Positions 33,891 through 42,870 of a DNA stretch of 64,000 nucleotides are shown one piece after another (position 1 is the stretch's first letter; every line of letters starts with the position of its first letter). Position numbers and translations under genes: made by a program. The stretch lies in contig NZ_LN831776.1 of NCBI RefSeq assembly GCF_000981585.1, positions 1,751,001 to 1,815,000 on the forward strand, read 5' to 3'. This DNA comes from Paenibacillus riograndensis SBR5. Lineage in GTDB: Bacteria > Bacillota > Bacilli > Paenibacillales > Paenibacillaceae. The notes beneath the pieces were generated by a model, which saw nothing but the letters and a program-made list of their open reading frames with translations, was not told where the DNA came from and did no database searches.

Positions 33891-35132
33891 ATGGCAGACG
33901 CATTGTTTGTTACGCTCCAAGTGATCTTGGCGGCAATTGCAGTCTATCAGTTTACGTTTTCGTTATTCGGACTGCACAAGAAAAAGAACAAGGCACAGTT
34001 TGCTCCGCAAAAATCATTTGCTGTACTGGTCGCCGCACACAACGAGGAAGAAGTTGTCGGGGCGCTGATGGAAAATTTGAAACAGCTTAATTATCCCCGG
34101 GAACTGTACGATGTATTTGTCATCTGCGACAATTGTACGGATGGAACGGCAAGAATTGTAAGAGAGCACGGCATGAATGCCTGTGTCCGCACCAATACCA
34201 ATCTGCGCGGCAAGGGATATGCGATTGAATGGATGCTTAAGGAGCTGTGGGCCATGCCGCGGCAGTACGACGCAGTCGTAATGTTCGATGCCGACAATCT
34301 TGCCCATACAGAGTTCCTGACAGAGATGAACAATGATCTCTGCTCCGGCGCAAAGGTTATTCAAGGCTACATCGATACTAAAAATCCGGAGGATTCCTGG
34401 ATTACGGCCGCTTATGGCGTATCTTACTGGTACATCAACCGGCTCTGGCAGCTGTCGCGCCATAATCTGAATATGGCGAACTTCCTTGGCGGAACGGGGA
34501 TGTGTTTCGAAACCAATCTGCTGAAGGAAATGGGATGGGGAGCGACAAGCCTGGTAGAGGATCTGGAGTTTACGATGCGGAGCGCATCCAAGGGCGTCTA
34601 TCCCAAATTCAATTATGACGCGAAGGTATTCGACGAGAAGCCGCTGACCTTCAAGGCTTCCTCCAGACAGCGTCTGCGCTGGATGCAGGGTCACTTCACA
34701 GTAGCGCGGAGATATTTCTTTCCTCTGCTGTGGCAGAGCATAAAAGAACGCAGCCTCACGAAGTTTGACCTGGCACTGTACGGTGCCAATGTCTACATCG
34801 TGCTGCTGACCTTCCTGATGACGGCTGTAATGTGGGTCGACAACTCCATGTTCGGAGGTCCGCATATCGCCAATATTTATGGCCAGCTGCCTTTGTGGCT
34901 CAGCTATTTTGCAGTCGGCGCGAATATCCTGACCTTCCTGCTCGCAATGGCGCTGGAGAAGGTCAAATTCAAGAAAGTCTACCTGTATTTGCTGGTCTTC
35001 CCGGTTTATCTGATTTCCTGGTATCCCATTACGTTCTATGCGTTCTTTACGCAGAACAACAAGCAGTGGAGCCATACAAAGCATACGCGTGTCGTACGGC
35101 TTGAGGAAGTTCAGAGCAAGCAGGTTTCCTGA
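33891..35132 (+). CDS. Membrane glycosyltransferase family 2
   Basis: A product of about 413 residues with an N-terminal membrane segment, a cytoplasmic GT-A domain and three C-terminal membrane segments. Motifs are FAVLVAAHNEEEVV near residue 45, the metal-binding FDADN near 125, the ED of SLVEDLEF near 223 and QRLRWMQGH (Q-x-x-R-W) near 260, the marks of processive inverting GT2 enzymes such as hyaluronan, cellulose and poly-GlcNAc synthases. It likely makes or extends a surface polysaccharide or glycolipid. The ATG at 33891 begins the membrane helix; a longer frame starts at 33831. Spacing to a ribosome binding site is not ideal. Confidence 0.88.
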   Translation: MADALFVTLQVILAAIAVYQFTFSLFGLHKKKNKAQFAPQKSFAVLVAAHNEEEVVGALMENLKQLNYPRELYDVFVICDNCTDGTARIVREHGMNACVRTNTNLRGKGYAIEWMLKELWAMPRQYDAVVMFDADNLAHTEFLTEMNNDLCSGAKVIQGYIDTKNPEDSWITAAYGVSYWYINRLWQLSRHNLNMANFLGGTGMCFETNLLKEMGWGATSLVEDLEFTMRSASKGVYPKFNYDAKVFDEKPLTFKASSRQRLRWMQGHFTVARRYFFPLLWQSIKERSLTKFDLALYGANVYIVLLTFLMTAVMWVDNSMFGGPHIANIYGQLPLWLSYFAVGANILTFLLAMALEKVKFKKVYLYLLVFPVYLISWYPITFYAFFTQNNKQWSHTKHTRVVRLEEVQSKQVS

Positions 35133-35167
35133 TTAGAGTCATTTTACAAGAAATGCACTTGCAGTTC

Positions 35168-35196
35168 TTGACACAGCTTGTAGAGTGATGTATATT
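35168..35196 (+). promoter_or_regulatory. SigA promoter of infC-rpmI-rplT
   Basis: TTGACA (35168-35173), a 17-base spacer and TATATT (35191-35196) form a near-consensus promoter. Confidence 0.88.
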
Positions 35197-35399
35197 ATTC
35201 AAGTATGCAAAACATAGGGATTGCAAGCAGAAGCACCGGCTTCTCACCTGACTGGCCTCCGCCAGCTGGTTTTGATCTCAATGCTTTATGGATGTTATAA
35301 TTCATGAACGTTGATCAAACGGGGTGTCGGGAGTTACCGGCACCCCTTTTTTATGGAGAACCGCAGAATTGATTTCCCAAGAAGATCCGGAGGTGGAGT
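35197..35399 (+). promoter_or_regulatory. Ribosomal protein L20-type leader with attenuator
   Basis: A leader of about 200 bases precedes infC. It ends in a terminator hairpin (35321-35330 with 35337-35346) and six T residues, 48 bases before the infC start. In B. subtilis the L20 protein binds such a leader and favours termination of its own operon. The position, promoter and terminator fit; I did not fold the L20 binding site in full. Confidence 0.8.
35321..35352 (+). terminator. Attenuator terminator of the infC leader
   Basis: GGGGTGTCGG pairs with CCGGCACCCC (one G-T pair) around GAGTTA and is followed by TTTTTT. It is inside the leader, so it acts as a regulated attenuator. Confidence 0.85.
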
Positions 35400-35915
35400 A
35401 TTATCAGTAAGGAACATATGATCAATGATGAAATTCGGGCCAAAGAAGTTCGGTTGGTTGGAGCGGAAGGCGAGCAAATCGGTATCAAACCGATCCGCGA
35501 AGCGTTGCAGATGGCGATTGATCTTAATCTGGATTTAGTCAACGTAGCACCGCAGGCGAAGCCGCCGGTATGCCGCATCATGGATTACGGCAAGTTCCGT
35601 TATGAAACACAGAAGAAAGAGAAGGAAGCACGCAAGAACCAGAAGATCGTGGATATCAAGGAAGTCTGGTTCCGTGCCAACATCGAGGAACATGATTATC
35701 AGACCAAGTTCCGCAACGTCATCAAGTTTCTGGGCGAAGGCGACAAAGTGAAATGCTCTGTCCGCTTCCGCGGACGTGAGATTACCCACGCCAGCATCGG
35801 CCAGAAGATTTTGGAACGTGTGAAGAGCGAAGTGGAAGATATCTCTGTTGTGGAGCGCCAGCCCAAGCTGGAAGGACGCAGCATGATTATGATCCTGGCT
35901 CCCAAAGCCCAATAA
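35400..35915 (+). CDS. infC: Translation initiation factor IF-3 (AUU start)
   Basis: The start is taken as the ATT at 35400, six bases after GGAGG. It gives MISKEHMINDEIRAKEVRLV, which matches the N-terminus of B. subtilis IF-3 (also AUU-initiated), whereas the ATG at 35418 would remove six conserved residues. The 171-residue protein has the N-terminal domain, a linker rich in K/E and a C-terminal domain with VCRIMDYGKFRYE and HDYQTKFRN. IF-3 checks the start codon on the 30S subunit, and the AUU codon lets it limit its own synthesis. It heads the operon with rpmI and rplT. Confidence 0.95.
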   Translation: MISKEHMINDEIRAKEVRLVGAEGEQIGIKPIREALQMAIDLNLDLVNVAPQAKPPVCRIMDYGKFRYETQKKEKEARKNQKIVDIKEVWFRANIEEHDYQTKFRNVIKFLGEGDKVKCSVRFRGREITHASIGQKILERVKSEVEDISVVERQPKLEGRSMIMILAPKAQ

Positions 35916-35972
35916 ATTTGGAGTCACTTGCACAGCAATTTGGCGCCGCATAATATTCAAGGAGGAAACACC

Positions 35973-36173
35973 ATGCCTAAAATGAAAACCCACAGCAGTC
36001 TGAAAGGCCGTTTCAAGATTACCGGATCCGGCAAAGTACTGCGTTACAAAGCTCACAAGAATCATTTGCTTTCCCACAAATCGAAACGTGCAAAACGCGT
36101 TCTGAACGGCAATCCGGTTATGGCCCCTGGGGATGTAAGACGCTTGAAACAAGGACTCGCTAACTTGAAATAG
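35973..36173 (+). CDS. rpmI: Ribosomal protein L35
   Basis: A 66-residue basic protein beginning [18 protein letters not shown], the L35 signature, with HNHLL-like [21 protein letters not shown] stands before the ATG at 35973; the open frame upstream from 35928 is not part of the protein. It lies 57 bases after infC and 32 before rplT. Confidence 0.97.
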   Translation: MPKMKTHSSLKGRFKITGSGKVLRYKAHKNHLLSHKSKRAKRVLNGNPVMAPGDVRRLKQGLANLK

Positions 36174-36205
36174 TTTTATCACACATTTTTGGGAGGTTTA
36201 TTAAT

Positions 36206-36565
36206 ATGGCAAGAGTTAAAGGCGGATTTGTAGTTCGTCGTAGACATAAAAAAGTACTGAAGCTGGCAAGAGGTTATTTTGGTTCCAAGCACCGCATTTT
36301 CAAAACTGCCAATGAGCAGGTAATGAAATCGATGCTGTACGCATACCGTGACCGTCGTCAGACTAAGCGTAACTTCCGCAGACTGTGGATCGTCCGTATC
36401 AACGCTGCAGCCCGTTTGAACGGTCTTTCCTACAGCAAGCTGGTATTCGGCCTGAAACTGGCTGGCGTAGAAGTGAACCGCAAGATGCTGGCTGACCTGG
36501 CAGTAAACGACCTTAACGCATTCAACTCCCTGGCTGTTGTAGCCAAAGAGAAGATCAACGCGTAA
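36206..36565 (+). CDS. rplT: Ribosomal protein L20
   Basis: A 119-residue 50S protein with the typical start [21 protein letters not shown] and the globular C-terminal half with [17 protein letters not shown]. In B. subtilis L20 also binds the infC leader to repress the operon. GGGAGG precedes the ATG. A strong terminator closes the operon. Confidence 0.98.
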   Translation: MARVKGGFVVRRRHKKVLKLARGYFGSKHRIFKTANEQVMKSMLYAYRDRRQTKRNFRRLWIVRINAAARLNGLSYSKLVFGLKLAGVEVNRKMLADLAVNDLNAFNSLAVVAKEKINA

Positions 36566-36581
36566 GCATTAGAAGTAACCG

Positions 36582-36627
36582 AAAAGCACCGCCTGCGGGA
36601 TATCCCGTGCGACGGTGCTTTTTTTTG
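36582..36627 (+). terminator. Terminator of infC-rpmI-rplT
   Basis: AAAAGCACCG (36582-36591) pairs with CGGTGCTTTT (36613-36622), with an additional inner hairpin, and T residues follow. Confidence 0.9.
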
Positions 36628-36656
36628 GGCGTTTGAAAGTGCTTTGGATAATTACT

Positions 36657-37199
36657 TTACTCCCAGTATTTCGTTGTACTCAGTTGAGATGCCAGCAATT
36701 TGCTGCTTGTTCTTCTGATCTTGCGCAGCTCGGAACGCTGGTCTGCTGAGGCGCTGATGAGCTTCTCTTCATCGGTCTCGGCAACGACCGCGGGTACCGG
36801 AGCCGGGGTGCCGTCTTCATGGACGGCTACGAAGGTGAGGAAGGAGGTGGCGGCAACTGCGCGTTCGCCGGTATACAGGTTTTCCGAGATGATTTTGACA
36901 AAGACTTCAATGCTGGTTCTGCCTGTCCAGGAGACGAAGGATTCGAAACACACAGAATCAGTGGGCCTAATGGGCAGGAGAAAGTCAACAGAGTCCGCTG
37001 AGGCGGTTACGACATTCGTGCGGCAGTGGCGCATTGCAGAGATGGAGGCCACTTCGTCAATCGTACTCATCAGCTTGCCGCCGAACAGCGTCTTATGATT
37101 ATTGACATCATTCGGGAATACACGGCTTGTCTTGAACACGCGGGATTCCCGGCAGTATTTGAAGTCCGGTGCAGCTTGGGGTTGGTTTTGATCATCCAT
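36657..37199 (-). CDS. Acyl-CoA thioesterase (hotdog fold)
   Basis: A 180-residue protein of the YkhA/BFIT-like thioesterases. It carries FPNDVNNHKTLFGGKLMSTIDEVA near residue 28, the asparagine/aspartate-containing catalytic region, and TNVVTASADSVDFLLPI after it. It hydrolyses acyl-CoA thioesters in the cytoplasm. The C-terminal tail beyond residue 140 is a charged helix not needed for the fold. GGGAG lies nine bases before the ATG. It is convergent with rplT and divergent from the BMP lipoprotein gene. Confidence 0.9.
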   Translation of the reverse strand: MDDQNQPQAAPDFKYCRESRVFKTSRVFPNDVNNHKTLFGGKLMSTIDEVASISAMRHCRTNVVTASADSVDFLLPIRPTDSVCFESFVSWTGRTSIEVFVKIISENLYTGERAVAATSFLTFVAVHEDGTPAPVPAVVAETDEEKLISASADQRSELRKIRRTSSKLLASQLSTTKYWE

Positions 37200-37504
37200 T
37201 ATACAGTACTCCCTTTTCTACAATATGTAGTCATCCATGATAATAGAAAACTCATAACTGTGCAATAATATATATAATGAACCGAAATAAATCAAGCTTA
37301 TCTGAGCCTTTCTGACATAGTTTGATCATTTTATTGACATACAATGTAATAGTAAGCGATTTCTTGTGGGAAAATGCAAATTATTATTGACCTGAGGTCA
37401 TTAATGGACTGGATTTTAGGTTTTTTACCAGTTATAATTTGACTTAATGGTATGTCCAAGCAGAACACAGAAGACATCCAATTTTTTAAGGGGGATCACA
37501 CTCG
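37200..37504 (+). promoter_or_regulatory. Upstream region of the BMP transporter operon
   Basis: This 305-base gap has no gene. TATAAT at 37433-37438 is a likely -10, with a poor -35 at the right distance. Upstream of it, TGACC and GGTCA form a perfect small palindrome (37389-37401) that could bind a regulator. The gene's ribosome binding site AAGGGGGATC follows. No riboswitch was recognised. Confidence 0.5.
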
Positions 37505-38587
37505 ATGAAGAAGTTTTACCAACTTTCTCTTGTTATGTTGCTGGCATTCACTGTCGTTCTGGCAGGCTGCGGAAACAACAACAACAACTCCGGCAACGCA
37601 GGAGGCAAAAACGCCGGAACAGCAACCAATGCGCCAGCTGAAGCAACAGCAGCGCCAACGGAAGCTCCCAAAACCGACGTTAAAGTAGGTATGGTTACCG
37701 ACGTAGGCGGCGTAAATGACAAATCGTTTAACCAATCTGCTTGGGAAGCTCTGCAGGCTCTTCAAAAGGAAACCGGCATTGATATCAAGTATCTGCAAAG
37801 TAAATCCAATGCAGACTACGAGCCGAACCTGAACCAGTTCGTTAAAGGCGGCTATAACCTGACTTGGGGTATCGGTTTTGACCTTGGCGATGCTATTAAG
37901 AAGGTTGCTACTGAGAATCCGAATGCCAACCTTGCAATCATCGACAGCGTGGTAGATGCTCCTAACGTTGAATCCGTAACTTTCTCCGAGAATGAAGGTT
38001 CCTTCCTGGTTGGTGTGGTTGCAGGCCTGACTACAAAAACCAACAAAGTAGGCTTCATCGGCGGTATGGAAAGCCCGGTTATCAAACGTTTTGAAGTTGG
38101 TTTCAAAGCTGGCGTAGAAGCTGTTAACCCTAAGGCAACAGTGAAAATCACATACGCTGGTGCGTATGACAAGCCAGACATTGGTAAGTCTCTGGCTGCG
38201 ACCCTGTACAATGATGGCAATGACATCATCTTCCCTGCTGCAGGCGCAACTGGCAACGGTGTATTCAACGAAGCTAAATCCCGCAACAAAGCAGGCGGCG
38301 CTAAAGTTTGGGTAATCGGTGTAGACAAAGACCAATCCCTGGAGTTTGGCGATGATGTAACACTGACTTCCATGATCAAACGTGTAGACGAAGCGGTTAA
38401 GAAAGTTTCCCAGCAGGTTATTGACGGAACCTTCAAAGGCGGCACTACAACTGTACTGGGTCTGAAAGACAACGGTGTAGGCCTTCCTGAAACTTCCAAG
38501 GCTAACGTATCCGCTGATATTCTTGCCAAGGTTGACGAATACACCAAACAAATCATCGATGGAACAATCAAAGTTCCTTCCGAGTAA
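37505..38587 (+). CDS. BMP-family nucleoside-binding lipoprotein
   Basis: A 360-residue lipoprotein: signal peptide with lipobox LAGC near residue 21, then a low-complexity Asn/Ala/Thr linker to about residue 60, and the BmpA/NupN-type periplasmic-binding fold with VGMVTDVGGVNDKSFNQSAW near 62. This family binds purine nucleosides in B. subtilis NupN and TmpC. The next three genes encode the two-domain ATPase and two permeases of the same ABC importer. A hairpin between this gene and the ATPase gene can give the binding protein a higher level than the other parts. Confidence 0.92.
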   Translation: MKKFYQLSLVMLLAFTVVLAGCGNNNNNSGNAGGKNAGTATNAPAEATAAPTEAPKTDVKVGMVTDVGGVNDKSFNQSAWEALQALQKETGIDIKYLQSKSNADYEPNLNQFVKGGYNLTWGIGFDLGDAIKKVATENPNANLAIIDSVVDAPNVESVTFSENEGSFLVGVVAGLTTKTNKVGFIGGMESPVIKRFEVGFKAGVEAVNPKATVKITYAGAYDKPDIGKSLAATLYNDGNDIIFPAAGATGNGVFNEAKSRNKAGGAKVWVIGVDKDQSLEFGDDVTLTSMIKRVDEAVKKVSQQVIDGTFKGGTTTVLGLKDNGVGLPETSKANVSADILAKVDEYTKQIIDGTIKVPSE

Positions 38588-38620
38588 TACTAACTTGACG
38601 TTTCTTGCATTACAATAATG

Positions 38621-38664
38621 AACAAGGGACAAGGCCGGTTATTGAGCTGGCCTTGTTCCTTGTT
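38621..38664 (+). terminator. Intercistronic partial terminator
   Basis: A stem with 15 of 16 pairs (38621-38636 with 38649-38664) follows the binding-protein gene without a long T tract. It probably terminates some transcripts or protects the 3' end. Confidence 0.6.
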
Positions 38665-38768
38665 AGAGACAGTCATCCGGCAATAGGTTCAACACAGTGG
38701 TACCGTCCTTCAGGGGGCGGTACAGCCGTGTCTATAAGGCAATAATATTCTGTGATGAGGGTGATTCC

Positions 38769-40307
38769 ATGAGTGCTGCGGCTCCTGTTGTAGAGTTGAA
38801 GCAAATCACAAAACGCTTTCCCGGTATCGTTGCGAACGACTCAATCAGTCTTACGCTCGAAAAAGGAGAAATTCATGCACTGCTTGGTGAGAACGGAGCA
38901 GGCAAATCCACTTTGATGAATATCGTCTTCGGACTGTATCAGCCCGATGAGGGCAGCATCGAAATCGGCGGGAAACCGGTTATTATCGATAACCCCAATA
39001 AAGCGATTGAGCTTGGCATTGGAATGGTTCACCAGCATTTCAAGCTTGTAGAGCCTTTTACGGTAACCGAGAACATTGTTCTGGGCATGGAACCGAAAAA
39101 AGGTCTTAAAATCGACTATAAATCCGCTGCGGAGCAGGTTCGCAAGCTATCGGAGCAGTATGGCCTCCAAGTCAATCCAAATGCCAAAATTCATGACATT
39201 TCGGTCGGCATGCAGCAAAGGGTAGAGATTATGAAGACCCTGTACCGCGGTGCGGATATACTAATATTCGACGAGCCTACCGCTGTGCTTACGCCACAGG
39301 AAATCACGGAACTGATGGCGATTATGAAGCGGCTCGTTGCAGAGGGCAAGTCCATCATTCTGATTACACATAAGCTGAAAGAAATCATGGAGATTTCCGA
39401 CAGGGTTACCATCATCCGCCGGGGCAAGGTCATTGATACTGTAAAGACAGCCGGCACCAATCCCAACGAACTGGCCGAAAAAATGGTCGGACGCGGGGTA
39501 ACCTTCAAGGTGGAGAAGCAGAATCCCCATATTGGCTCAAGCGTGCTTAAGTTGACAAATGTCAGCAGCAAGAGCAAAGAAGGGGTGGCAGTTTTAAATG
39601 GCCTCAGTTTTGAAGTGAAGGCTGGCGAGATCCTCGGAATAGCAGGAGTTGACGGCAACGGACAAAGCGAGCTGATTCAGGCGATTACGGGGCTTCGCAA
39701 GATTGATTCAGGTTCCATTACTGTATCAGGCAAAGAGATTGCTAACCTGAGTCCGCGGAAAGTCTCTGAAATGAATGTTTCCCATATTCCGGAAGACCGT
39801 CACAAACATGGCCTCGTACTGGACTTTACAGTCAGCGAGAATATGGTGCTGGAGACGTATTATAAGAGTCCATACAACCAGAATGGATTCTTGAACAAAG
39901 AAGTCATTGATCAGCATGCTGAGGATTTGGTCAAGCAGTTTGACGTCCGAACGCCTTCCATTGAGAACAAAGCGCGCTCCTTGTCAGGAGGTAACCAACA
40001 GAAAGCGATTATTGCGCGGGAAATAGACAAAAATCCGACACTGCTGATTGCGGCCCAGCCGACGCGCGGTCTTGATGTCGGTGCAATCGAATTTGTGCAG
40101 AAGCAGCTGATTGCCCAGCGGGACCAGGGCAAAGCGGTGCTGCTAATTTCTTTTGAACTCGATGAAATCATGAATGTATCTGACAGAATCGCCGTCATTT
40201 ACGAAGGCCAGATTGTCGGTGAAGTATTCCCGCAGGATACCAACGATCAGGAACTGGGTCTGATGATGGCGGGAAGCTTGAAACGGGGAGGCCATGCGGA
40301 TGTCTAG
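38769..40307 (+). CDS. Nucleoside ABC transporter ATPase (tandem domains)
   Basis: A 512-residue protein with two ABC ATPase domains in one chain. The first has Walker A GENGAGKST near residue 40 and DISVGMQQRVEI near 143; the second has AGVDGNGQSELIQ near residue 292 and the signature LSGGNQQKAIIARE near 403. This is the form in NupO/RbsA-type sugar and nucleoside importers, where one site is often less active; here the second Walker A, GVDGNGQSE, departs from GxxGxGKS/T, consistent with a degenerate site. The ATG at 38769 has GAGGGTG before it. The permease gene overlaps its end by 8 bases. Confidence 0.92.
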   Translation: MSAAAPVVELKQITKRFPGIVANDSISLTLEKGEIHALLGENGAGKSTLMNIVFGLYQPDEGSIEIGGKPVIIDNPNKAIELGIGMVHQHFKLVEPFTVTENIVLGMEPKKGLKIDYKSAAEQVRKLSEQYGLQVNPNAKIHDISVGMQQRVEIMKTLYRGADILIFDEPTAVLTPQEITELMAIMKRLVAEGKSIILITHKLKEIMEISDRVTIIRRGKVIDTVKTAGTNPNELAEKMVGRGVTFKVEKQNPHIGSSVLKLTNVSSKSKEGVAVLNGLSFEVKAGEILGIAGVDGNGQSELIQAITGLRKIDSGSITVSGKEIANLSPRKVSEMNVSHIPEDRHKHGLVLDFTVSENMVLETYYKSPYNQNGFLNKEVIDQHAEDLVKQFDVRTPSIENKARSLSGGNQQKAIIAREIDKNPTLLIAAQPTRGLDVGAIEFVQKQLIAQRDQGKAVLLISFELDEIMNVSDRIAVIYEGQIVGEVFPQDTNDQELGLMMAGSLKRGGHADV

Positions 40308-41376
40308 ACTCAGAAAAATATTTGCGACCGACAGCTACATCGTTCCGCTAGTTGCAATTGTAATGGGCTTTCTGGTGGGGGCTATCGTTATGCTGGTGGG
40401 CGGATACGATCCTATCGCTGCATACTCTGCGCTGTTCAAACGCGTATTTGGCACCCCGTATGATTTTGGTGAGGCTATCCGTGAGATGACCCCACTGATG
40501 TTCACAGGACTTGCAGTAGCCTTTGCATTCCGTTCAGGAATGTTTAATATTGGCGCTGACGGTCAAGTGCTCATTGGCATGACAGCCGCTTCTGTGGTTG
40601 GCATCAAGTTTGCCGGGACTCTGCCAAGCTTCGTGCTTGTACCGCTGGCTGTTATTATTGCCGGGGTCTGTGGCGGCCTCTGGGCGGGGATTGCCGGGTA
40701 CCTGAAGGCGAAACGCGGAATTAATGAAGTTATTACTACCATCATGCTCAACTGGGTTGCGCTGTTCCTGTCTAACTATATTGTCAGATCCTTTCTGCTG
40801 CTTCAAGGGCAGAACCGTTCTGAGGATATCCCGGCTTCGCTCTCGATGACATTTCTGAATTCCGTGTTTGATAATGCCCGGCTCCACTGGGGAACAGTGA
40901 TCGCGCTTGCTGCAGCAGTGTTCTTCTATGTGTACCTATGGAAGACCAAACAGGGATATGAAATGCGTGCTGTCGGCCTGAACCCGCATGCTGCAGAATA
41001 CGCAGGAATGAATGTTGGCCGCAATGTGATGAAGGCCATGTTCATCAGCGGTGTGTTTGCCGGTCTTGCCGGGGCAGGGGAAGTGCTTGGCGTGTTCCAC
41101 TATCAATCTGTGTTTGCGGCCTCTCCCGGTTATGGCTTTGACGGCATTGCCGTTGCTTTGCTGGGCTTGACACATCCGCTTGGAGTAATTTTGGCTGCGA
41201 TTCTCTATGGTACGCTGACCTATGGATCAGCGGGCATGAGCTTTGGGGCGGATGTTCCTCCTGAGCTGATCCGAATCGTTATTGGTTCCATTATTTTCTT
41301 CATTGCGGCACAAGGAATTGTGCGCTGGGTGCTCAAACCGTTCTACTTCAAGCGCAAGAAAGAGAAGGTGTTATAG
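40300..41376 (+). CDS. Nucleoside ABC transporter permease 1
   Basis: A permease of about 358 residues of the NupP/BPD_transp_2 type with about ten membrane helices and the conserved GAEGQVLIG-like stretch FNIGADGQVLIGM near residue 85. It pairs with the permease that follows. The ATG at 40300 is eight bases after GGAGG, preferred to the ATG at 40294; the genes overlap by 8 bases. It transports a nucleoside inward with the ATPase and binding lipoprotein. Confidence 0.9.
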   Translation: MSRLRKIFATDSYIVPLVAIVMGFLVGAIVMLVGGYDPIAAYSALFKRVFGTPYDFGEAIREMTPLMFTGLAVAFAFRSGMFNIGADGQVLIGMTAASVVGIKFAGTLPSFVLVPLAVIIAGVCGGLWAGIAGYLKAKRGINEVITTIMLNWVALFLSNYIVRSFLLLQGQNRSEDIPASLSMTFLNSVFDNARLHWGTVIALAAAVFFYVYLWKTKQGYEMRAVGLNPHAAEYAGMNVGRNVMKAMFISGVFAGLAGAGEVLGVFHYQSVFAASPGYGFDGIAVALLGLTHPLGVILAAILYGTLTYGSAGMSFGADVPPELIRIVIGSIIFFIAAQGIVRWVLKPFYFKRKKEKVL

Positions 41377-42327
41377 ATGGAGATATTAGGCCAATTGCTC
41401 AATACAACGCTAGTTTTTTCCACAGCGCTGATATTTGCCGCCCTCGGTGGCATCTTCTCTGAACGTTCCGGTGTCGTGAATATTGGACTTGAAGGCTTAA
41501 TGATGTTTGGTGCCTTTGCCGCAGCCGTAGGCGGATATTACGCTCAGGATGCCGGTATGGGAGACTGGGCTCCATGGATCGGCGTGTTGTGTGCAATGGT
41601 TGTAGGCGTGCTTGGCGCGCTTATTCATGCGGTGGCGTCGATTACATTCAAGGCAGATCAGACGATCAGCGGTACGGTCATCAACTTTCTGGCTGCGGGC
41701 AGCACCCTTTATGTAGTCAAGCTGATCTTTGAAGGAGCCGGCGAAACGCCGCTGCTGGATGGGTTCAATAAAGTGGCTATTCCTGGACTCTCCAAGATTC
41801 CGGTCATCGGTGAGGGAATATTCAACTCCTATCCCACGACATATCTTGCGATTATATTGGTTATTGTGATTTATTTTGTGCTCTTCAAAACTCCGTTTGG
41901 CCTTCGTCTGCGTTCTGTAGGGGAGCATCCAAGTGCTGCAGATACACTCGGTGTCAACGTAAACCGGATGAGATATATCGGAGTAATGCTGAGCGGACTG
42001 CTGGCGGGTATTGGCGGAGCGACCATTACGCTTACGACCACGGGCACCTTTGCCCATAACACGGTTTCCGGTCAGGGGTTTATCGCTATTGCAGCGATGA
42101 TCTTTGGGAAATGGAATCCGCTTGGCGCTTTTGGGGCTGCTGTATTTTTCGGCCTGTCCCAGGCGATCCGCAACTATGTCCAGTTGTTCGAATGGTCCAA
42201 AGACATCCCGCAGGAGTTTATCTTCATGATTCCTTATGTACTAACCATTATCGTTCTGGTGAGTGCGGTTGGACGTTCTTCGGCTCCAAAGGCATTGGGC
42301 GAACCTTACGACCCGAGCAAACGATAG
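41377..42327 (+). CDS. Nucleoside ABC transporter permease 2
   Basis: A 316-residue BPD_transp_2 permease with about eight to ten helices and the conserved SGVVNIGLEGLMMFGAFAAA near residue 30. It starts directly after the stop of permease 1, with GAAGGTG in the end of that gene, so the two are translationally coupled. It forms the second half of the membrane channel, and a strong terminator closes the operon. Confidence 0.9.
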   Translation: MEILGQLLNTTLVFSTALIFAALGGIFSERSGVVNIGLEGLMMFGAFAAAVGGYYAQDAGMGDWAPWIGVLCAMVVGVLGALIHAVASITFKADQTISGTVINFLAAGSTLYVVKLIFEGAGETPLLDGFNKVAIPGLSKIPVIGEGIFNSYPTTYLAIILVIVIYFVLFKTPFGLRLRSVGEHPSAADTLGVNVNRMRYIGVMLSGLLAGIGGATITLTTTGTFAHNTVSGQGFIAIAAMIFGKWNPLGAFGAAVFFGLSQAIRNYVQLFEWSKDIPQEFIFMIPYVLTIIVLVSAVGRSSAPKALGEPYDPSKR

Positions 42328-42361
42328 ACGTTATTATTCCCTGCCTTACACAAGCGTGTAT

Positions 42362-42394
42362 AACGCATTTCCGGACTTTTCCGGGAATGCGTTT
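42362..42394 (+). terminator. Terminator of the transporter operon
   Basis: AACGCATTTCCGG (42362-42374) pairs with CCGGGAATGCGTT (42381-42393) around ACTTTT and is followed by eight T residues. Confidence 0.92.
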
Positions 42395-42537
42395 TTTTTG
42401 TTGAAGCTGCAAGAGAGGCTGACGGGGACAGGTGTACAGGCGAAGCGTTATGCGCGCGAATAGACTGTTGTGAAGATGAAACTTTAGCGCAGATTGCAGC
42501 GGGTTTTATTGAGTATTCATTTTTTAGGAGGGATAAT

Positions 42538-42870
42538 ATGGCACAGCCGGTGACGAAGAAACAGGTGATGAAGCTGGTAGGCAAAAATATTGTCGCAGTG
42601 AAAAAGGATGGCACAAAAGTGTCCGGCAAGCTGCTCCGCGTGTCGGGCAACCGTCTGGTTTTACAACGGGTCAGCGGTAAAAAAGTGCAAACCAAAGCGC
42701 TGATTCCGCTGGTGCTGTTTGATTTGCTGGCCGTCGGTACGGCACCTTACGCATACGGAGGTTATGGTTACCCCGGCGTTCCTTACGGCGGTTACGGCCC
42801 CGGTCCGGTTCCTGGACCATATGGCGGCTACGGGCCTGGATATGGCGTTCCGCCGATTGGTTTCTTTTAA
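42538..42870 (+). CDS. Small protein with beta-barrel-like N-terminus and Gly/Tyr/Pro tail
   Basis: A 110-residue protein. Residues 1-60 look like a small SH3/LSm-type barrel (VGKNIVAVKKDGTKVSGKLL, then NRLVLQRVSGKKVQ), and residues 75-110 are a low-complexity tail of GGYGYPG/GPGPVPG-type repeats ending in FF. Such tails are seen in spore coat and surface proteins, but nothing here proves that. GGAGGG lies before the ATG. Its stop overlaps the stop of the convergent GNAT gene by four bases. Function unknown. Confidence 0.7.
   Translation: MAQPVTKKQVMKLVGKNIVAVKKDGTKVSGKLLRVSGNRLVLQRVSGKKVQTKALIPLVLFDLLAVGTAPYAYGGYGYPGVPYGGYGPGPVPGPYGGYGPGYGVPPIGFF

Noticed and set aside
37200..37504. Purine riboswitch before the nucleoside transporter
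   Set aside because: Neither the conserved purine aptamer loops nor a following terminator could be recognised.
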